From Cryptomeria japonica (lineage: Eukaryota > Streptophyta > Pinopsida > Cupressales > Cupressaceae), in contig NC_081414.1 in the NCBI RefSeq assembly GCF_030272615.1, positions 913,703,648-913,767,647 on the forward strand: a DNA stretch of 64,000 nt. The letters are read 5' to 3'. Of the stretch, positions 34,369-47,879 are shown one piece after another. The position numbers and the translations under genes were made by a program. The notes under the pieces are model-generated. The model had not been told where the DNA came from. It made no database searches and was given only the letters and a program-made list of their open reading frames with translations. The stretch's first letter is position 1, and every line of letters begins with the position of its first letter.

Positions 34369-34517
34369 AGACACTTTGTAAATGGAGTAAAAAGAACTTA
34401 AAGTAGAGAAAAAATAGTATATAGGGGAAGAGTATTCTTTCATCTAAGACTTTGTAAATGGAGTAAAAAGAGTTTAAAGTGGAGAAAAAAAGTATATAAG
34501 GGAAGAGTATTCTTTTT
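34369..34517. repeat. tandem duplication of about 75 bp
   Basis: Two direct copies starting CTTTGTAAATGGAGTAAAAA and ending GGGAAGAGTATTCTTT, separated by a few bases, with small differences between copies. Confidence 0.85.
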
Positions 34518-34537
34518 TCTTTGAAATTCATATTTAT

Positions 34538-34612
34538 TCTGATGATGAATCGGAGTGTGATTTGAAATGTAGATGAAAAAATTGCATACACAATCGAATC
34601 CATAAGAAATAA
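34538..34612. repeat. partial hairpin-family element
   Basis: Contains GGAGTGTGATTTGAAATGTAG then ATGCATACACAATCGAATCC-like text. It matches only the right arm of the element at 20617-20817; no left arm is seen. Confidence 0.5.
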
Positions 34613-36499
34613 GTGAATAATTAAAAGTCCATTAAGCATATGTTTCAATAGTCGTCCGCTTCTTGATATACTTGAGTCATAATTGGCCCATTTGTGCACT
34701 TTTATTGGTACCTATATTGCATGATTACTGGGGTATTTGTGCATAAGTATTGGCAATTTTAAATGTACGGTTATTGGGGCATCTTTAAGTAGGTATTGGG
34801 CAACACTTTGAAATGTGCATTTTTTGACCCTTGCTCGCATAACAGATTCCACAACATGCGTCGTTACTACACCAAAGTCATAATGATAGCCATAAGCAGT
34901 TAAGTCACATATAAAAACAACAACAAAAAATTGTCAAAATCCAATATACCGTTCAATATTTGTAGGTATCCAAACTATAACAACTATTGTTTCTAGGTTT
35001 TGTTTAGAATTTGTTTAGTAAATATTAAGTACTATAATCTAGAAACTAAACTTAGTCCTTTGCAGGGCCCTAGGGATGTGGGTATATTCAAAATTTGGTT
35101 AGCAGTTAAGCTTTTGATTTTCTAGGCCATCTACCGTTGAAAAGCATGTGGATTATTCGTTACTTGTGAATTAAGTACTTGTTGAGCTCTTACTTTTAAG
35201 CTCTATAATTTCATTCTTAATAAGAATGGTCAAAGTAAAGTAATGACTATTTGGTGGGGAATGAATGCACATGGGTGATGTGTTGACTCAAATAATAATA
35301 ATAATTAATTTTTGAAAAAGGTAGCCGCGAAAGTTAGATAAAACCGACGCTATCATGTATTTTGTACTTTGGGCGCTTTAAAAATAGATAATAACTTTTT
35401 TGAGATCTTACACGAATGCATGCATCTCTATTGTTATTATGAGGCTCTTATGGAACTACTCGTTTATATCTCACTTACTACTCAAAAGTTGCTCTTTTTC
35501 CTGCCTTTACCAATTGTTATATCATTTCTGTTTGGAAAGGGGTTTTACGGTTAATTTATTTGCTGAATGTTGTATACTTTATATTTTTTTATGTTTTGAG
35601 TAGAGGGTAATTAGGCTGAAGCTATTCTGGTTTCAAAATAGACCTTTCGTATAACGTGATAGTGACGTGTTAGTCAATCGCAGTCGTTTATTGCAAAATC
35701 GATGGTGTAAAACTGATCCATACTACCGTTTTGGAGCTAGAATAGACGCGTCCGGATAATTAGGGCACTCTTAAATATTTAGGTTATTATTGTATTCAGG
35801 TTGGTCAATGACATTATTTAATCTCATTCCTGATATAAGCTTGATCTCTATATATCGAATTCCTTATTTCAATGAAAATATATGAGTGTGCAAAAGGCAC
35901 TCAAATCACTTTTATATTCAAATTTTAAAATCAAAGTATTGTTATTTTTTTTATTTGATATATAGAAATCAATTAAATTTTGGTCATCTTATTGTTATGC
36001 CAACAAAAAACTTATGTGTTGAGAACTGTTATTCCTAAATTTTGTTTAGTACTTCATTCCAGTTCTTAATGGTTTTTACTTTTTAACTTTCATGTTATAA
36101 AGGTGAAATTACTTTGAATTTGGATGAATTGTCATTAATGACATGTTACGATGTCAATCTGGTTTCTAATGTGTTTTGAAACTTGCAATGAAAGATATAG
36201 ATTAAATTGTTCATTTTGTGATGAATTTGAAATGCAAGAATGTTTTATTATGGAATATAACTTTATGTATGAAAGTGGTCTAATCACCTGTTTGATTGCC
36301 CAAGTGATATCTAGGAAGGAGATCATCGAGTTCATCCTACCAAAAGAACAAGGAGTATCATTCAAGAGAGCAGTATAGACAAAGTGTAAATGTGTCAATG
36401 TCATCTTGAGACCTTCACACACACACTTAAGTTGCAATGGTCAAGAGTATGTGTCACAATCAATTTGTGATAGATCAATTTCATTTTGTAAGTTGTCAT

Positions 36500-36760
36500 T
36501 GTGTATATACGTAAAGGAATACGTCAATAGATATATATGTATATATATATAAAAATGAATGTGACTTTATATTACAAACAAATATATATAGATAAATATA
36601 TACATATGTAAGAGAAATACATAAATATATGTATACATGTATGTATTTATATATTTATGTGTAAGTATATAATAATACAAATTATTGCTTTTCGAATGTA
36701 TCAAATTTGTTACTTGAAATACATGCATATATATGTGTGTGTGTGTTCGTCTTTGCAAAT
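36500..36760. repeat. AT-rich microsatellite block
   Basis: Degenerate ATATATGTATATATA units with GTGTGTGTG near 36735. Low complexity; open frames here are chance. Confidence 0.8.
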
Positions 36761-36769
36761 TATGTTGAT

Positions 36770-38736
36770 CCTCTCGATTACAACTCTGTACCTATTCCTA
36801 CACATAGAGAAAAGGGGAAATATGTTGGGAATAGGGGGCTGCCTAAGTCAAACCTTGGTTTGGAATCAACCTTGAATGAAATAATGCAAATACTAAAATA
36901 ATTGTTTAAGGAAATATACCTCAAATGTGCAATTGTTGTTGATGATGCAATGCTCTTTGAATGTAATCACAAATGTTGTATGTAATGGCATGACAAACAC
37001 ATGAACTTGAAAAACCTTAATCACACACACATGCTTGCATAAAAATTGACATGACTTTACTCCACAATGCTTGATGTTGAATAGGCAACCTTGAAGATCT
37101 CTAAAAAACCTTGCTAATGAATGCTTCACAGATGCACAAATAATTTAGGTGGGGTGTGGATATGAAAATGAATTGATATGATGTCTTTATATAGGGGTTT
37201 CTAGGTAAATTACTAATTAGGCCAACCTCCAACACTGATGTATAGCCACTGGGATGAATTCTCGTCGGGGAGATACAATGATTGCCCTATTTCAAATTGG
37301 GGCCCCTTTGAGGGGGACCATGGTGTTTTAGGGCACCATGGTTCAGACCAGGACGTACCACACCTTGGTCCCACTACAAAAGAGACCAAAATAAGGTGCC
37401 AGGGAGGTAGGTACCCCTCTGTGGGACCCACAACAGATTGTTCATGACATCAAAGCTGGGTAATAAGCACAAATCAAACCTAGAGAGGGGATGGGGATAG
37501 AACACACAAAAATGGAGCCACAAACATGAAGTGTAAATTAGAATGGTGACAATTTACGATGCTAAGCCCCCATTTTAACGGGAGTATGAGCCTATGCAAA
37601 TACTAGTGGTAAAGTAGATGAATGATGAAAGAGGGGCAATTAGGAGAAAGACCATAAGGAGTATAAGACATCACTAATTTCAAGGAACCAAGCCCCCAAT
37701 ATTAGGATCTTAACTCACAAAATTACATGCAATGATACAAAAAACAACACAAAGACAAAAAGGCAAAAGACACATAACACAAAATCTAAAAATCAAAACA
37801 AGACCCCAAGTCAACTAGTTGAAGAGACCTTGATAATCAAAATTTCTCAACCACTAATTTATCATTCTCGAAATGCCATCACAAGAAAACCAATGATCAC
37901 ATAAAAAGAGCAAGGGCATGCATCAAACCATGAAACACAAATAGAAAAACTATGATCTCATGATTAGAAGAAAGGGAAGACATGGATATCACATTCTAGT
38001 TGTGTTTTACTAGGTGATCCATGAGAAGAAGAGTGAGAAAGAACATGGATGCCATGGGCCAACTATTATTTGCTAGGTGATCCATGTTGGGGAGGAGAGT
38101 CAAAATAGTCTAGTTGTGTTTTGCTAGTTTCACTTATCCTGCTGTATATGTTGGAGTCTGGTTTCGGACATGAAGCATCTCATATAAGAGTTTGTTTTCT
38201 TTGGAATTGAGAATGAACACCTAATTTAAGACATTTAATGTAAATGCAAAAAATGTCTAGATTCAAGAACATCTTGTGTAAGACTTTGTTTTGTCTAGTT
38301 TTGAGAATGTGTAATCCTATGTAAGACATATATATATGTTGTATTTGGTTTCGGGCATGAAGCATCTTGTATAAGAGTTTTTTTTCTCTATATTTGAGAA
38401 TGAACACCCCATTTAAGACATGCAAAAGATATATAGTTCAAAGATGGTGATATGCATTGCCCCCCTCCCACCCCACCCCTTAAGATGTCAGTATAGTCCT
38501 ATGTTGATGTCTTAAGGAATCTAGAAACAAAGATACACACCTTCAACACCAAGGATATATCATTTTAGGCAACAATGTTCATAAATCCAAGATAAAGAGG
38601 CAATACTCTTAAAAGCAAGGCCAAGATAGTTGAAAAAAAGATATCTTGCAACAAGTGTAAAGGGAATCCTTGGAGGGGAAGATATCTTTGTTCAAAAGAC
38701 ATCTACCTCCAAGAGGAGTTCTTGAACAAAAATAAC
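36770..38736 (-). repeat. older decayed repeat, left part (host of the Gypsy element)
   Basis: No intact gene. It continues directly into 50179-51197 when the Gypsy element and one ATAAC are taken out. The stretch at 2500-2690 is related in reverse. A GC-richer block at 37210-37450 contains a short perfect inverted repeat ACCATGGTG...CACCATGGT. Probably the remains of an LTR-type element; the class is not certain. Confidence 0.45.
38160..38420. repeat. three direct repeat units within the older repeat
   Basis: Units share GGTTTCGG.CATGAAGCATC, TATAAGAGTTT and GAGAATGAACACC...TTAAGACAT (38160-38232 and 38346-38420). A shorter, more diverged unit lies between them (38265-38330). Confidence 0.7.
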
Positions 38737-39524
38737 TGTAGACACCTAAAATTGTCATGTCTAATTAAATAAATATTTTATTTATTTAATTATCTAAGCT
38801 TAATTCTTCTATTAATTAAATAAATCTTTATTTATTTAATTAATTCATTTATCTTCTTCTAGCCTTATTTCTCATTTAAATAAATACATTTATTTATTTA
38901 AATTATCATTTTCCTAAATTAAATAAATATTTTATTTATTTAATTATCCCACTTCTTCTATTAATTAAATAAATCTTTATTTATTTAATTAATTCATTAG
39001 CTTTTTCTACACATGACACATGTCATTCATCTCTTAATTCATACACTACCTACCTCTTTCATTATTTTGGTATTTCTTTTACCTACCCTCTAATCATAGC
39101 CGACCTCCTTTTACACCTCTCAATCTTATCCCTCCATTTCATATAGTGTCTTCTATATAAGGAGATGCTTCCTTCATTATCAAACCCTAATGACCTAATC
39201 ACTCAGCCTAATCGACAATTTGGAGGACTCGACTACACTACGATCCTACTTGCAACCACATTCCGTTCTTTGTTGAGATCTTGTGCATATAAAATCTGAG
39301 AGCAAATATATCAAGCAAGATCAATGGAGATAGGAAGAATGGAGATCAAAACCCTATTGGGCATGTGATGGTATAATCTTTGTGATTTCATGTGATTCGC
39401 ATTATCTTAGGTAATCTTCATATGTTATGGTGGATCTTTGTTGATTGTTAGGCTAGGGTTTTGTGGTTGAATTCATTTAGCCTTTCAATATTGTTATTAT
39501 TGTTATCCATTTTCACCATAAACA
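38737..39524 (+). repeat. Gypsy 5' LTR, 788 bp
   Basis: AT-rich first third built of ATTAAATAAATATTTTATTT-like inverted and direct repeats. A TATATAAGGAGATGC promoter-like segment lies near 39155. Ends CACCATAAACA. Confidence 0.95.
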
Positions 39525-39639
39525 TTTTGGCACGCCCTGTGGGACATGGATTTTTCTTAGATCTATGTTTTTTGCAGATTTTTCTAACCCTATATTGCTA
39601 TTTTGTAAAATAATTTGGAGAATAACCTTGTGCAGCTAG

Positions 39640-40480
39640 GGTTTTGGACACAAAATCAAGATCTTGGAGAGATTCGATCATATCTCACAAACGGCTAGGA
39701 AATTTTACACCAAATTTTTTTTGCAGGTTGAAGAAAGTATCAGGAGCTCTCAAGCCAAAATTCAGAATTTTTGGAGCACATTTTCATTTTCTATGATTTT
39801 TTTATGATTTTTCATAAAAAATTAATTTTGAGAGCAAATGAGAGAATTTTTCGGATTTTCTTACATTTTTGGAAATCTCTCATAATTATACACAGGATCT
39901 GTTCTTTGTGATTTTAATTTTGATGCAAAATATTTCCCTAAAAATTGGATCTTTAAAAATTAGGGGTTTTCTTTATTTTGATCAGATCTCACAAACCGTT
40001 TCTAATTTTGACACAAAATTTTTTGTGCAAGTCAGGAAACGTATCAGAAATATTCAGTAAAAATTTTAGATTTTTTGGATCTATTTTGCATTTTGTATGA
40101 ATTTTTTATGATTTTTCATAAAAAATTAATTTTGAGAGAAAATTAGCGAATTTTTCGGATTTTCTTACATTTTTGGAAATCTCTCAAAATTATACACAAG
40201 ATCTGTTCTTTGTTATTTTAAATTTGACGCAAAATCATTCCTCAAAAATCAGATCTTTGAAAATTAGGGTTTTGCATTATTTTACTCATATCTCACAAAC
40301 TGCTTGGATTTGTTGCAAAAAACTTTTTGTGCAGGTTTGGAAGACCATAAGGACTCTTCAGTAAAAATTTCAGATTTTTTGGATCGATTTTGCATTTTAT
40401 ATGAATTTTTTATGATTTTTCATAAAAAATTAATTTTTGGAGCAAATTAGCAAATTTTTTGGATTTTCTTACATTCTGGA
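39640..40480 (+). repeat. leader tandem repeats of about 300 bp in the Gypsy element
   Basis: Phrases 'TTTTTCGGATTTTCTTACAT', 'TATGATTTTTCATAAAAAAT' and 'CACAAAC.G.TT' recur with a period near 300 bp at about 39790, 40100 and 40405, plus a diverged first unit. Non-coding. Confidence 0.8.
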
Positions 40481-42081
40481 AATCTCTTGAAATTTTACAG
40501 GTGGTCTTTTTTTATGATGAATCAGATCTTTGAATTGGTCAACAAAACGTATTATTGAAGGCCCCTATTTCACAAAGTCTTTGGATCTAAAATTTACCTA
40601 ACTTGTGTGCTTGCAGGAAGGGGTGATTATTTCAAACAATCCAAACTACTAATAAATATTTGTTGTAGATCCTTGGCAAGGGTTTTTGGATTTTTATTGT
40701 GTGCCTTATTTTCATAGACTAGCAAACACTTCAATTGGTGCACTAAAATTGAATCATTGTCTTTTGTGTCTTGAGCAATAGGCTCTTTTTGTTCAATCTT
40801 TAGAGGGCCGGTCTTCCCGTGTGGTCATTAGGACTACTAGTGAGAAGAGAACGACCCAAGCGGTAGCGAGGAAAACCCACCTCTTCCGAACCACTATAAT
40901 CAAATGTATTCATGGTGAAAACTATGGATAACGTGTGCTGATTAGTTCATACCGACACTATGTCTCCCCATAAACCCGTTTGATCAAATTTATTTGATCA
41001 TTTGTAGGGCGTAACCCCTATCGGCTGGGAGCCTTCTGTATTTACAGAGCTGAAAGTGCCGCATGTATGGCCACACGAGCGGATGCCCTTACTAGCACCT
41101 TTTTGTTTTAGAAGCCCAAATCCTTCTAGTTGTTGGGGCAGGAGGTCAGACCTCTGGTAGCGGCCCACACACATACGGTTTTTAGTAGAGATACAAAGTT
41201 CGCCATGGGGAGTTTTCATGGGGATTGATGCTTGGCTGACTCGAGAAGTGAGTGCCGAGGGTGGAGCCAGTGAGGTCAAGCATCTAAGTATCCGCTCTGA
41301 ATAGCGTAGCCTCGGGGGTAAAACCCCAAGTGGGATCAACAACTATTGTCTTGGCCAGGCATAAGAATTGTGCTTGACTTATGTTAAATATTCAAAACAA
41401 TCAAGACCAAACAACAAAACATTGTGTCTTTTGTGTCTTCAAGTGTATGCAAAACATTTTACATCAAACAACACACTTTTCTTGGAGTCATCTTGGAGAG
41501 TCTAAACACTTGCAAACATTGAGTCCTCATCAACATTGTGTCCTCTTGTCATGAAAAACAGTCAAACATTCAGATTTGGTCACAACTTCACAAATTGAAA
41601 AAAATTTACAATCAAGCAAACAAGAACAATCAGTTTCGGAATTCTTGAGCTTCCTAGGTTGTTTCTCCAGGTTTTCATCTAGCATTCAACTTGTCTTTGG
41701 GTCTCACAAAATCCATCATTGCTTTACACCTTACATTATATTCACATTTGTCTAAACTTGAGTCAAAAGGTCACTTGCTTGTCATCATCATACTTTGTCA
41801 ACACACTACATACAACAACACTTTGCTTAGTGGTCCCTCATCAAGGTTTCTTACCTTTGGGTCTCATTTGGTTTTACTTAGAGTCAAGGTCAACTTACCT
41901 CATCAAGAGAAACTATCCTCTCTTTGGAAGTCACACCTACTCTACTACATACATACTTGGTCTTACACTTTGGACATTGCAAGTACACCTCAAGATTCAT
42001 TTACATTCCATTTTACTCTTGGTCTTCCATACTCTTTTCATTTTCATCTAGTCTCTCACATCTTGGTCAAACACCTAGTTC

Positions 42082-44282
42082 ATGGTTGAAACCCGCCTTC
42101 AAAAATCTAGGAGAATAGCTAAAAAAGCTCAAGAATCCGCAAACATGAGTTCTTATGAGTATGACAATGATTTATTTTTCAATCCTGAGCACATTACATT
42201 ACCTGACATGGAGGTTTATAGTGGGATTATGCAGACACTACAAACAACAAGGCTACACACAATGACAATGTGGACAACTTTTCAATACAATCAGCAGATA
42301 TAGAAGAATCCATAATGAATCCTCATTTCAATAGATTGGTTGAAGAGATAATGAGGAGAGATTGACAATACTTCTTACACATGATGGCACAAAGTGGAGC
42401 TAAAATACCTCATGACTTTGACATGTCTCAACTTATGGAAAATCGACCCTCGCAACAAACTCAATCCAACATGGATCAAAGGAGACCCAATAGTGGGGGA
42501 AATAGAGGACCGGATATGGTACCTGAATCACCATCAGTTTTGCTTCAAAAACCAGAAGTCCCACATACACAAGCTCAAACATATGATACTTACCTTCGAA
42601 AACCATTATGGAAGCCTTATGCAGATAGATATGCTCAATCACATGCTCCAGCTATGGATCAATCAAAACAAGTGGATACTCAAAGGCATCCTCAAAATTT
42701 GGACATAAGGAAACCTCATGTCAAATTTGGGGGCAACACAATGGAAAATGAAATGCCTATAGAATATGGTATATATGCACAAAATAGATATGGGGTTCCT
42801 CAACATGAAGCTATACCAAGTGCTCCATATATGCCGCATCAATATAGACCTCCATATGGACATGTCTACGATCAGTATCATCCATACATGCAACAAGCTC
42901 CTCCTTGAATGGGTGTTTCAAACACGGGGTATGTTACAAGAAATAGATCTCCTCCCAAGAGCAATTTGGAGCAACAAATAAGAGATTTACAAAAGAAAAT
43001 GGAGGACATGAGTGCACCAAAACCAACATACACTATGAGAGACATATGTCCTTATCCATTTGATAAGAGCATTCCAATGCCTCCATTTCCTGCACACTTT
43101 GTGACGCCAAAATTTCATAAGTATAGAGGAAAAGGAGACCCCAAGGCACACATAAGACAATTTTTCACAGCTTGCATTAAGGTAGCGGCAGAAGAAACAT
43201 ATTTGATGAGGTTGTTCCCGCAGAGCTTAGGAGATCAAGCTATGGAATGGTTTTCTCAATTACCTCCCGGTATTAAGTCATGGGGCGACTTAGCAGAGGC
43301 ATTCATTGAGCATTTCTCCTACAACATAGAAACAGATATCTCAGTCACTACTCTATGCAATACTAAGAAAAAGGAAGGAGAATCTTTTGCGTCATTTTTA
43401 CAAAGATGGAGAAATCTAGCCAGCAGATGCTCTTGTGAAATTCCCCAAAAACAAATGGTAGAAATGTTCACTCAAAACGTTAACAAGGATATTGGCTATG
43501 ATCTAAGGAAAGCTTGTTTGTCCACATTCAAGGATGTTATTGAAAAGGGTCTAGCAACAGAAAAGGTCTTAATTGAACAAGGAGTCATCAAGCTATTCAA
43601 GGAAAACAAAGATGACTTTAAAGGAAAAGACAAGCCAAGATTTTGGAATAAAAACAAGAACACAGTCAACGATGGCGTTGTTGATGCCAATACAGTGAGA
43701 CCCAAGTTCATCTTTTCAGGATCAAGTTCTACAAACAATCAAGTGAATACTCAAGCAACTTCTAGATCACGAAGGAAGTACACCCCGTTGGGAGAACCAC
43801 TTGAATCAGTCTTCAAAAAGCTTGTGGCAAACAAAGTGATCACAGTTCCAGATTTTCCTCCATATGAACCAAAGGTTAAACCAAATTGGTGGAATGATGA
43901 TGAGTATTGTGAATTTCATAAGAGCAAGGGTCATAAGACAGGAAATTGTCATCGACTGAAGAACATCATACAAGATCTCATTGATAGAGGTGACATTGAG
44001 ATTGAGGGACATTCCTCCAATCAAGAACATGAGATGTTTAAGGAACCATTCCCAAAACATGACAAGGGAAAAGCTAAAGCCACAGAGGATCAAACCAACT
44101 ATACAAGAGCATCTTATAACTATGATTCAACTATCAATCACATCTCAATGGACAATTACGTCTCTACTATTATCATCAAGGACAAAGCGTCTGAGAATTC
44201 TACTTTGAGACCCAAGAATGTCCTAAGAGGTGTTGGATCTTCTTCCAAACCTACCTCTGAATGTCATGTTACAACTCGTTGA
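42082..44282 (+). mobile_element. gag region of the Gypsy element
   Basis: The retrotransposon gag (capsid) signature lies near 43080-43600: HKYRGKGDPKAHIRQFF, LMRLFPQSLGDQAMEWF, GESFASFLQRWRNLASRC. A CX2-type segment CEFHKSKGHKTGNCHRLK near 43910-43960 is a zinc-finger-like nucleic-acid-binding motif. The N-terminal part is polar and Tyr/Pro/Gln-rich. The style is that of the plant Tat/Athila side of Gypsy. Broken in about two places. Confidence 0.8.
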
Positions 44283-44294
44283 GGTAAGATTACG

Positions 44295-46181
44295 TTGCCA
44301 GGTGCCTCCACTAAAAACACCGCTTCTTCATCAACCAAACCTGAGTATGACCTTGTAGAACAGTTAGGGAAAACACCCGCGCTCATTTCCATCCTTGAGC
44401 TCTTACGCATATCCCTGGCTCATAAAGCTATTCTTGACAAAATCTTGAGAGACACTGCCATTCCTACTGATCTGAACGTGGACCAGTATCAAACCATGGT
44501 GGGATACCTTTCCATTCCACATTCCCTTACATTCACAGAAGCCGATGACGCCTCCGTAAGTCGGCCACATAATGCACCACTATATGTTGAAGCCTTCATA
44601 CACAAACATAGAATCAAACGAGTCCTGATAGATGGAGGAGCAGGTCTAAACATTTGTACATTGAACACTATTAAACAATTGGGATATTCCGACAAAGCTG
44701 TGAATTCTACAAACAAAATTACCATCAAGGCATATGATGATGAAGAGCGCTCATCCAAAGGCACAGTCACCTTACCTCTCAGAGTTGGACCAGTTACAAA
44801 GGATGTGGTTTGTCAAGTCCTAGACATCGATCTCACATACAACATACTCTTGGGACGCCCATGGATTCATGAAATGAGCGTAGTCCCATCTACATATCAT
44901 CGATGTATCAAGTTTCCACACAATGGAGTTGAAGTGACCATCAAAGCGGATCCAAATCCATTCATATATTGCAACAATCTGCAACCTAGATCCGAAATAA
45001 CAATTCCAGCTAATCGAGAAGCTATTCCTTCATCGGCATATGTGGATCCTGAATCCTTAAAAGATTCTACATCCAAACAAGCAGAGCTAAAAGAAAAGTT
45101 CAACATTAAAGACCTAGGATGTGGTGGGTATATATTTCATGTTGACCAACTCCCATTATCTCCTAAGGTATTCTGTCAACAAGAACAACCTACAAACAAT
45201 TTTCAATGCCAAGGAATTGGGTGTGAACCACCTAGTGTTGTGGCTACTAAGTCTGAATGCAAATCTCCTCTAGCGGTGCAAGCAACTCTTGATATCAATA
45301 GTCCTAAGAGTGGTTCTAACAAAGAATCTATTGAGTGTATCGTCAACCCTCTTGAGAACTCACATAGCCTTACCATATCATCCATTCATTCCATTTCCAC
45401 TCCTCCCCTAGACTTGGATCAACAAGAATTACAAAAGCCCTTACTAACTGGGGATCAAAAATCAAGCTTTGAAAAGAAAAATCTAAAAGTCAAAAATAAA
45501 GAAAAGTGCTTTAGTCCAAATCAAAATCAAAAGCTATTGGACTCTACAAAAATCAAAGTCAAGGATAAAACTCATATGAAGCAAAAAGAGCAAGAGTTGA
45601 TCTCCCCTAATGTCAAAATAACTGGGGGCAAAAGTTCTAAAATTTCAAGCCAAAAAGCATACTTGTTGATCCTAAGTCTCCATCATGCTATCCTACTCTC
45701 ACTTCTTTTCACAATCATAAGCCTTCATAACTCATCCACTTGTTCCACACATCCATCTCCTTTTGGCGATACATCATGGACCTTTAATGGAGCTTCCTCA
45801 AAGGACTTTGTTATCAGGGATGCCCAAACTTCTTTAGGTGACACGCATACGGGCCTGTGTAGTCCACATGCTAGTAATTCTATCTCAGTTCCTTCATCAA
45901 GGAAGACAGTCACTCAAGCTACACATCATTCAATCAAGGAACAATGCAGCTATAATCACAAGGTCAAGCCTCACACATTTGAGGTAGGTGACTTGGTTCT
46001 CAAAGAAAATCCCAAACATCAGCAAGACAGAGAGAAGAAGGACAAGTTTGAACCAAACTGGCTTGGTCCTTACATCATTACAGCAGCCTATGGATCTGGG
46101 GCATATCAGCTCTCTACTATAGAAGGTGAACCTTTGGAGGATCCTATCAACAGCATGCGCCTTCGCAGGTTCTACACATAG
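44295..46181 (+). mobile_element. protease plus integrase-tail frame of the Gypsy element
   Basis: One 628-codon open frame. Its first third is a retropepsin-like protease (VLIDGGAGLNICTLNTIKQL near 44620-44680; ILLGRPWIHEM near 44850). A long polar linker with a hydrophobic patch follows. The last 70 residues look like an integrase C-terminal module (FEVGDLVLKE, NWLGPYIITAAYGSGAYQL, RLRRFY). Reverse transcriptase and integrase core are not represented between them. This suggests a lineage that depends on a full partner for copying. Confidence 0.75.
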
Positions 46182-47879
46182 CTCATCAGAATATCCTAAT
46201 TCAAAAATACAAAAAAAATTTAAAAAAATTCAAAAATACAAAAAAATTATAAAACAAAAAAATCGTTACTTGGTGAAAACCTGGCAAACAGGCACCTTGT
46301 GACACAAAAACATTGAAAAATCGAAAAAAGTAAAGAGAAATAATTTCGTCCAACGGTGAAAACCACTTCGGTGGCGCCCTGGGCAAGTACCATGGTGAAA
46401 ACTGGGTCACCAGCGCCATGTGTAGAGACACTGCTCCTCCCTCCTTCAGGATTCTCTTTCATCCTTCACTTTGCACACACTCACAACCTATTCATCCACA
46501 ATAAACTTACCCATTCCTATCATGGCTTGTTATTGATCTACCCAAGATTGGTTAGCCATTCATAATAAACCCCCCTTTTCACTCCCTTTCCATCCATAAT
46601 AAATCAGATCTTATCTGTGGCTAAGGCAAATCCTACGTCTAGTGATGGGTGTGGAACTGAGAACATCACATGTTTCAAGGAGTACAGTTTCTTCTAGCTT
46701 CCTTCAGTCTATTCACGCACAATCCGCAATAAAGCAACATTTGCATCGCAGATCCGCAATAAAGTTTCATCTTCTCCGCAATAAAGTATCAGTTTCATGG
46801 ATTCAGTCAATTTCAGACGAGATACAGCAGCAACAATGGGCTTCAACAAATCAAATCTTTCAACAGACTCAGACAACATATGGTTCAATGCTATCTATCC
46901 TTTTTGTGAAAGTGAACATTGTGACCACAATCAAATAAAACTTATACAAGTGACAAGAGACACTAAACTTGAGGACTACAGTGGATGTTGGTGTCGAGTC
47001 TTGGTTTTCTTTTGATTTTATCTTTTGGTGACATGTCTTTTAGCTTTTCCAGGATGTCTTTGACTAGAGATTCTATCTCCAGGATGTCTTTGACTAGAAA
47101 GGCGAGGATGGGGTATCATCACCTATTTGCATTTGCTGTCTGTGGATTGTCTCTTAGTAATGCTATGACTTGTCCAAGGATATGAGGACACTGTGAGTCT
47201 AGTATGAACTGGGGCATTCCTTCTTTGTGACTGTCTTATCTCCATGCAAATAGGTACAATGACTTTCTGGGTCGAACATATGCCTCGATTGTCATAACCT
47301 ACTTGCCATAATAAAGCTCATTGATGATAACGCACAAGAAGCTCTTTCACTTTCATATCTTCTGTCTTCCATCCCCCTTTCTTGATTGACTTTCATCGTC
47401 CTTCTCGAGTCCGCGTAGCCTGCTATCACATGACTGAGTATAATGACACACCAAAAACATTTGCATTTCATGTAGCTGCACCTACATTACCACATATAAG
47501 CATTTCATACATACATATAGATATCACAACTGCATCACATCCTGCACACAACACCTGTTAGCACAATTTACATTTGCATTATCATATTCATTTGCATTAC
47601 ATACATTCACATTTGCATCATGCATACACATATAAAACATAAAAGAACAAAAAAAAATATTGCATTGCATCATATACATATTTGCATCCATATCATAAGC
47701 ATCACATAAAACATACATCATAAGAACATCTCATCACATAGGTACACATGCATATAGCTGCCGCAAAGATGCATCATCTCATATATATATAAAGTGTCAT
47801 GATACAATGATGTCAAAATCATATGGCTACAATCACCCGCAGGTGTCTACATCATTATATAAAATGGTACAAAACTGAT

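Larger units (their letters stand above)
34003..36500. other. unassigned AT-rich stretch upstream of expansin C
   Basis: No gene supported. Short open frames near 35369-35603 and 36135-36437 overlap on different frames or strands and show no recognisable domain. It contains a tandem repeat (34369-34517) and a half copy of the hairpin element (34538-34612), listed separately. Confidence 0.5.
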
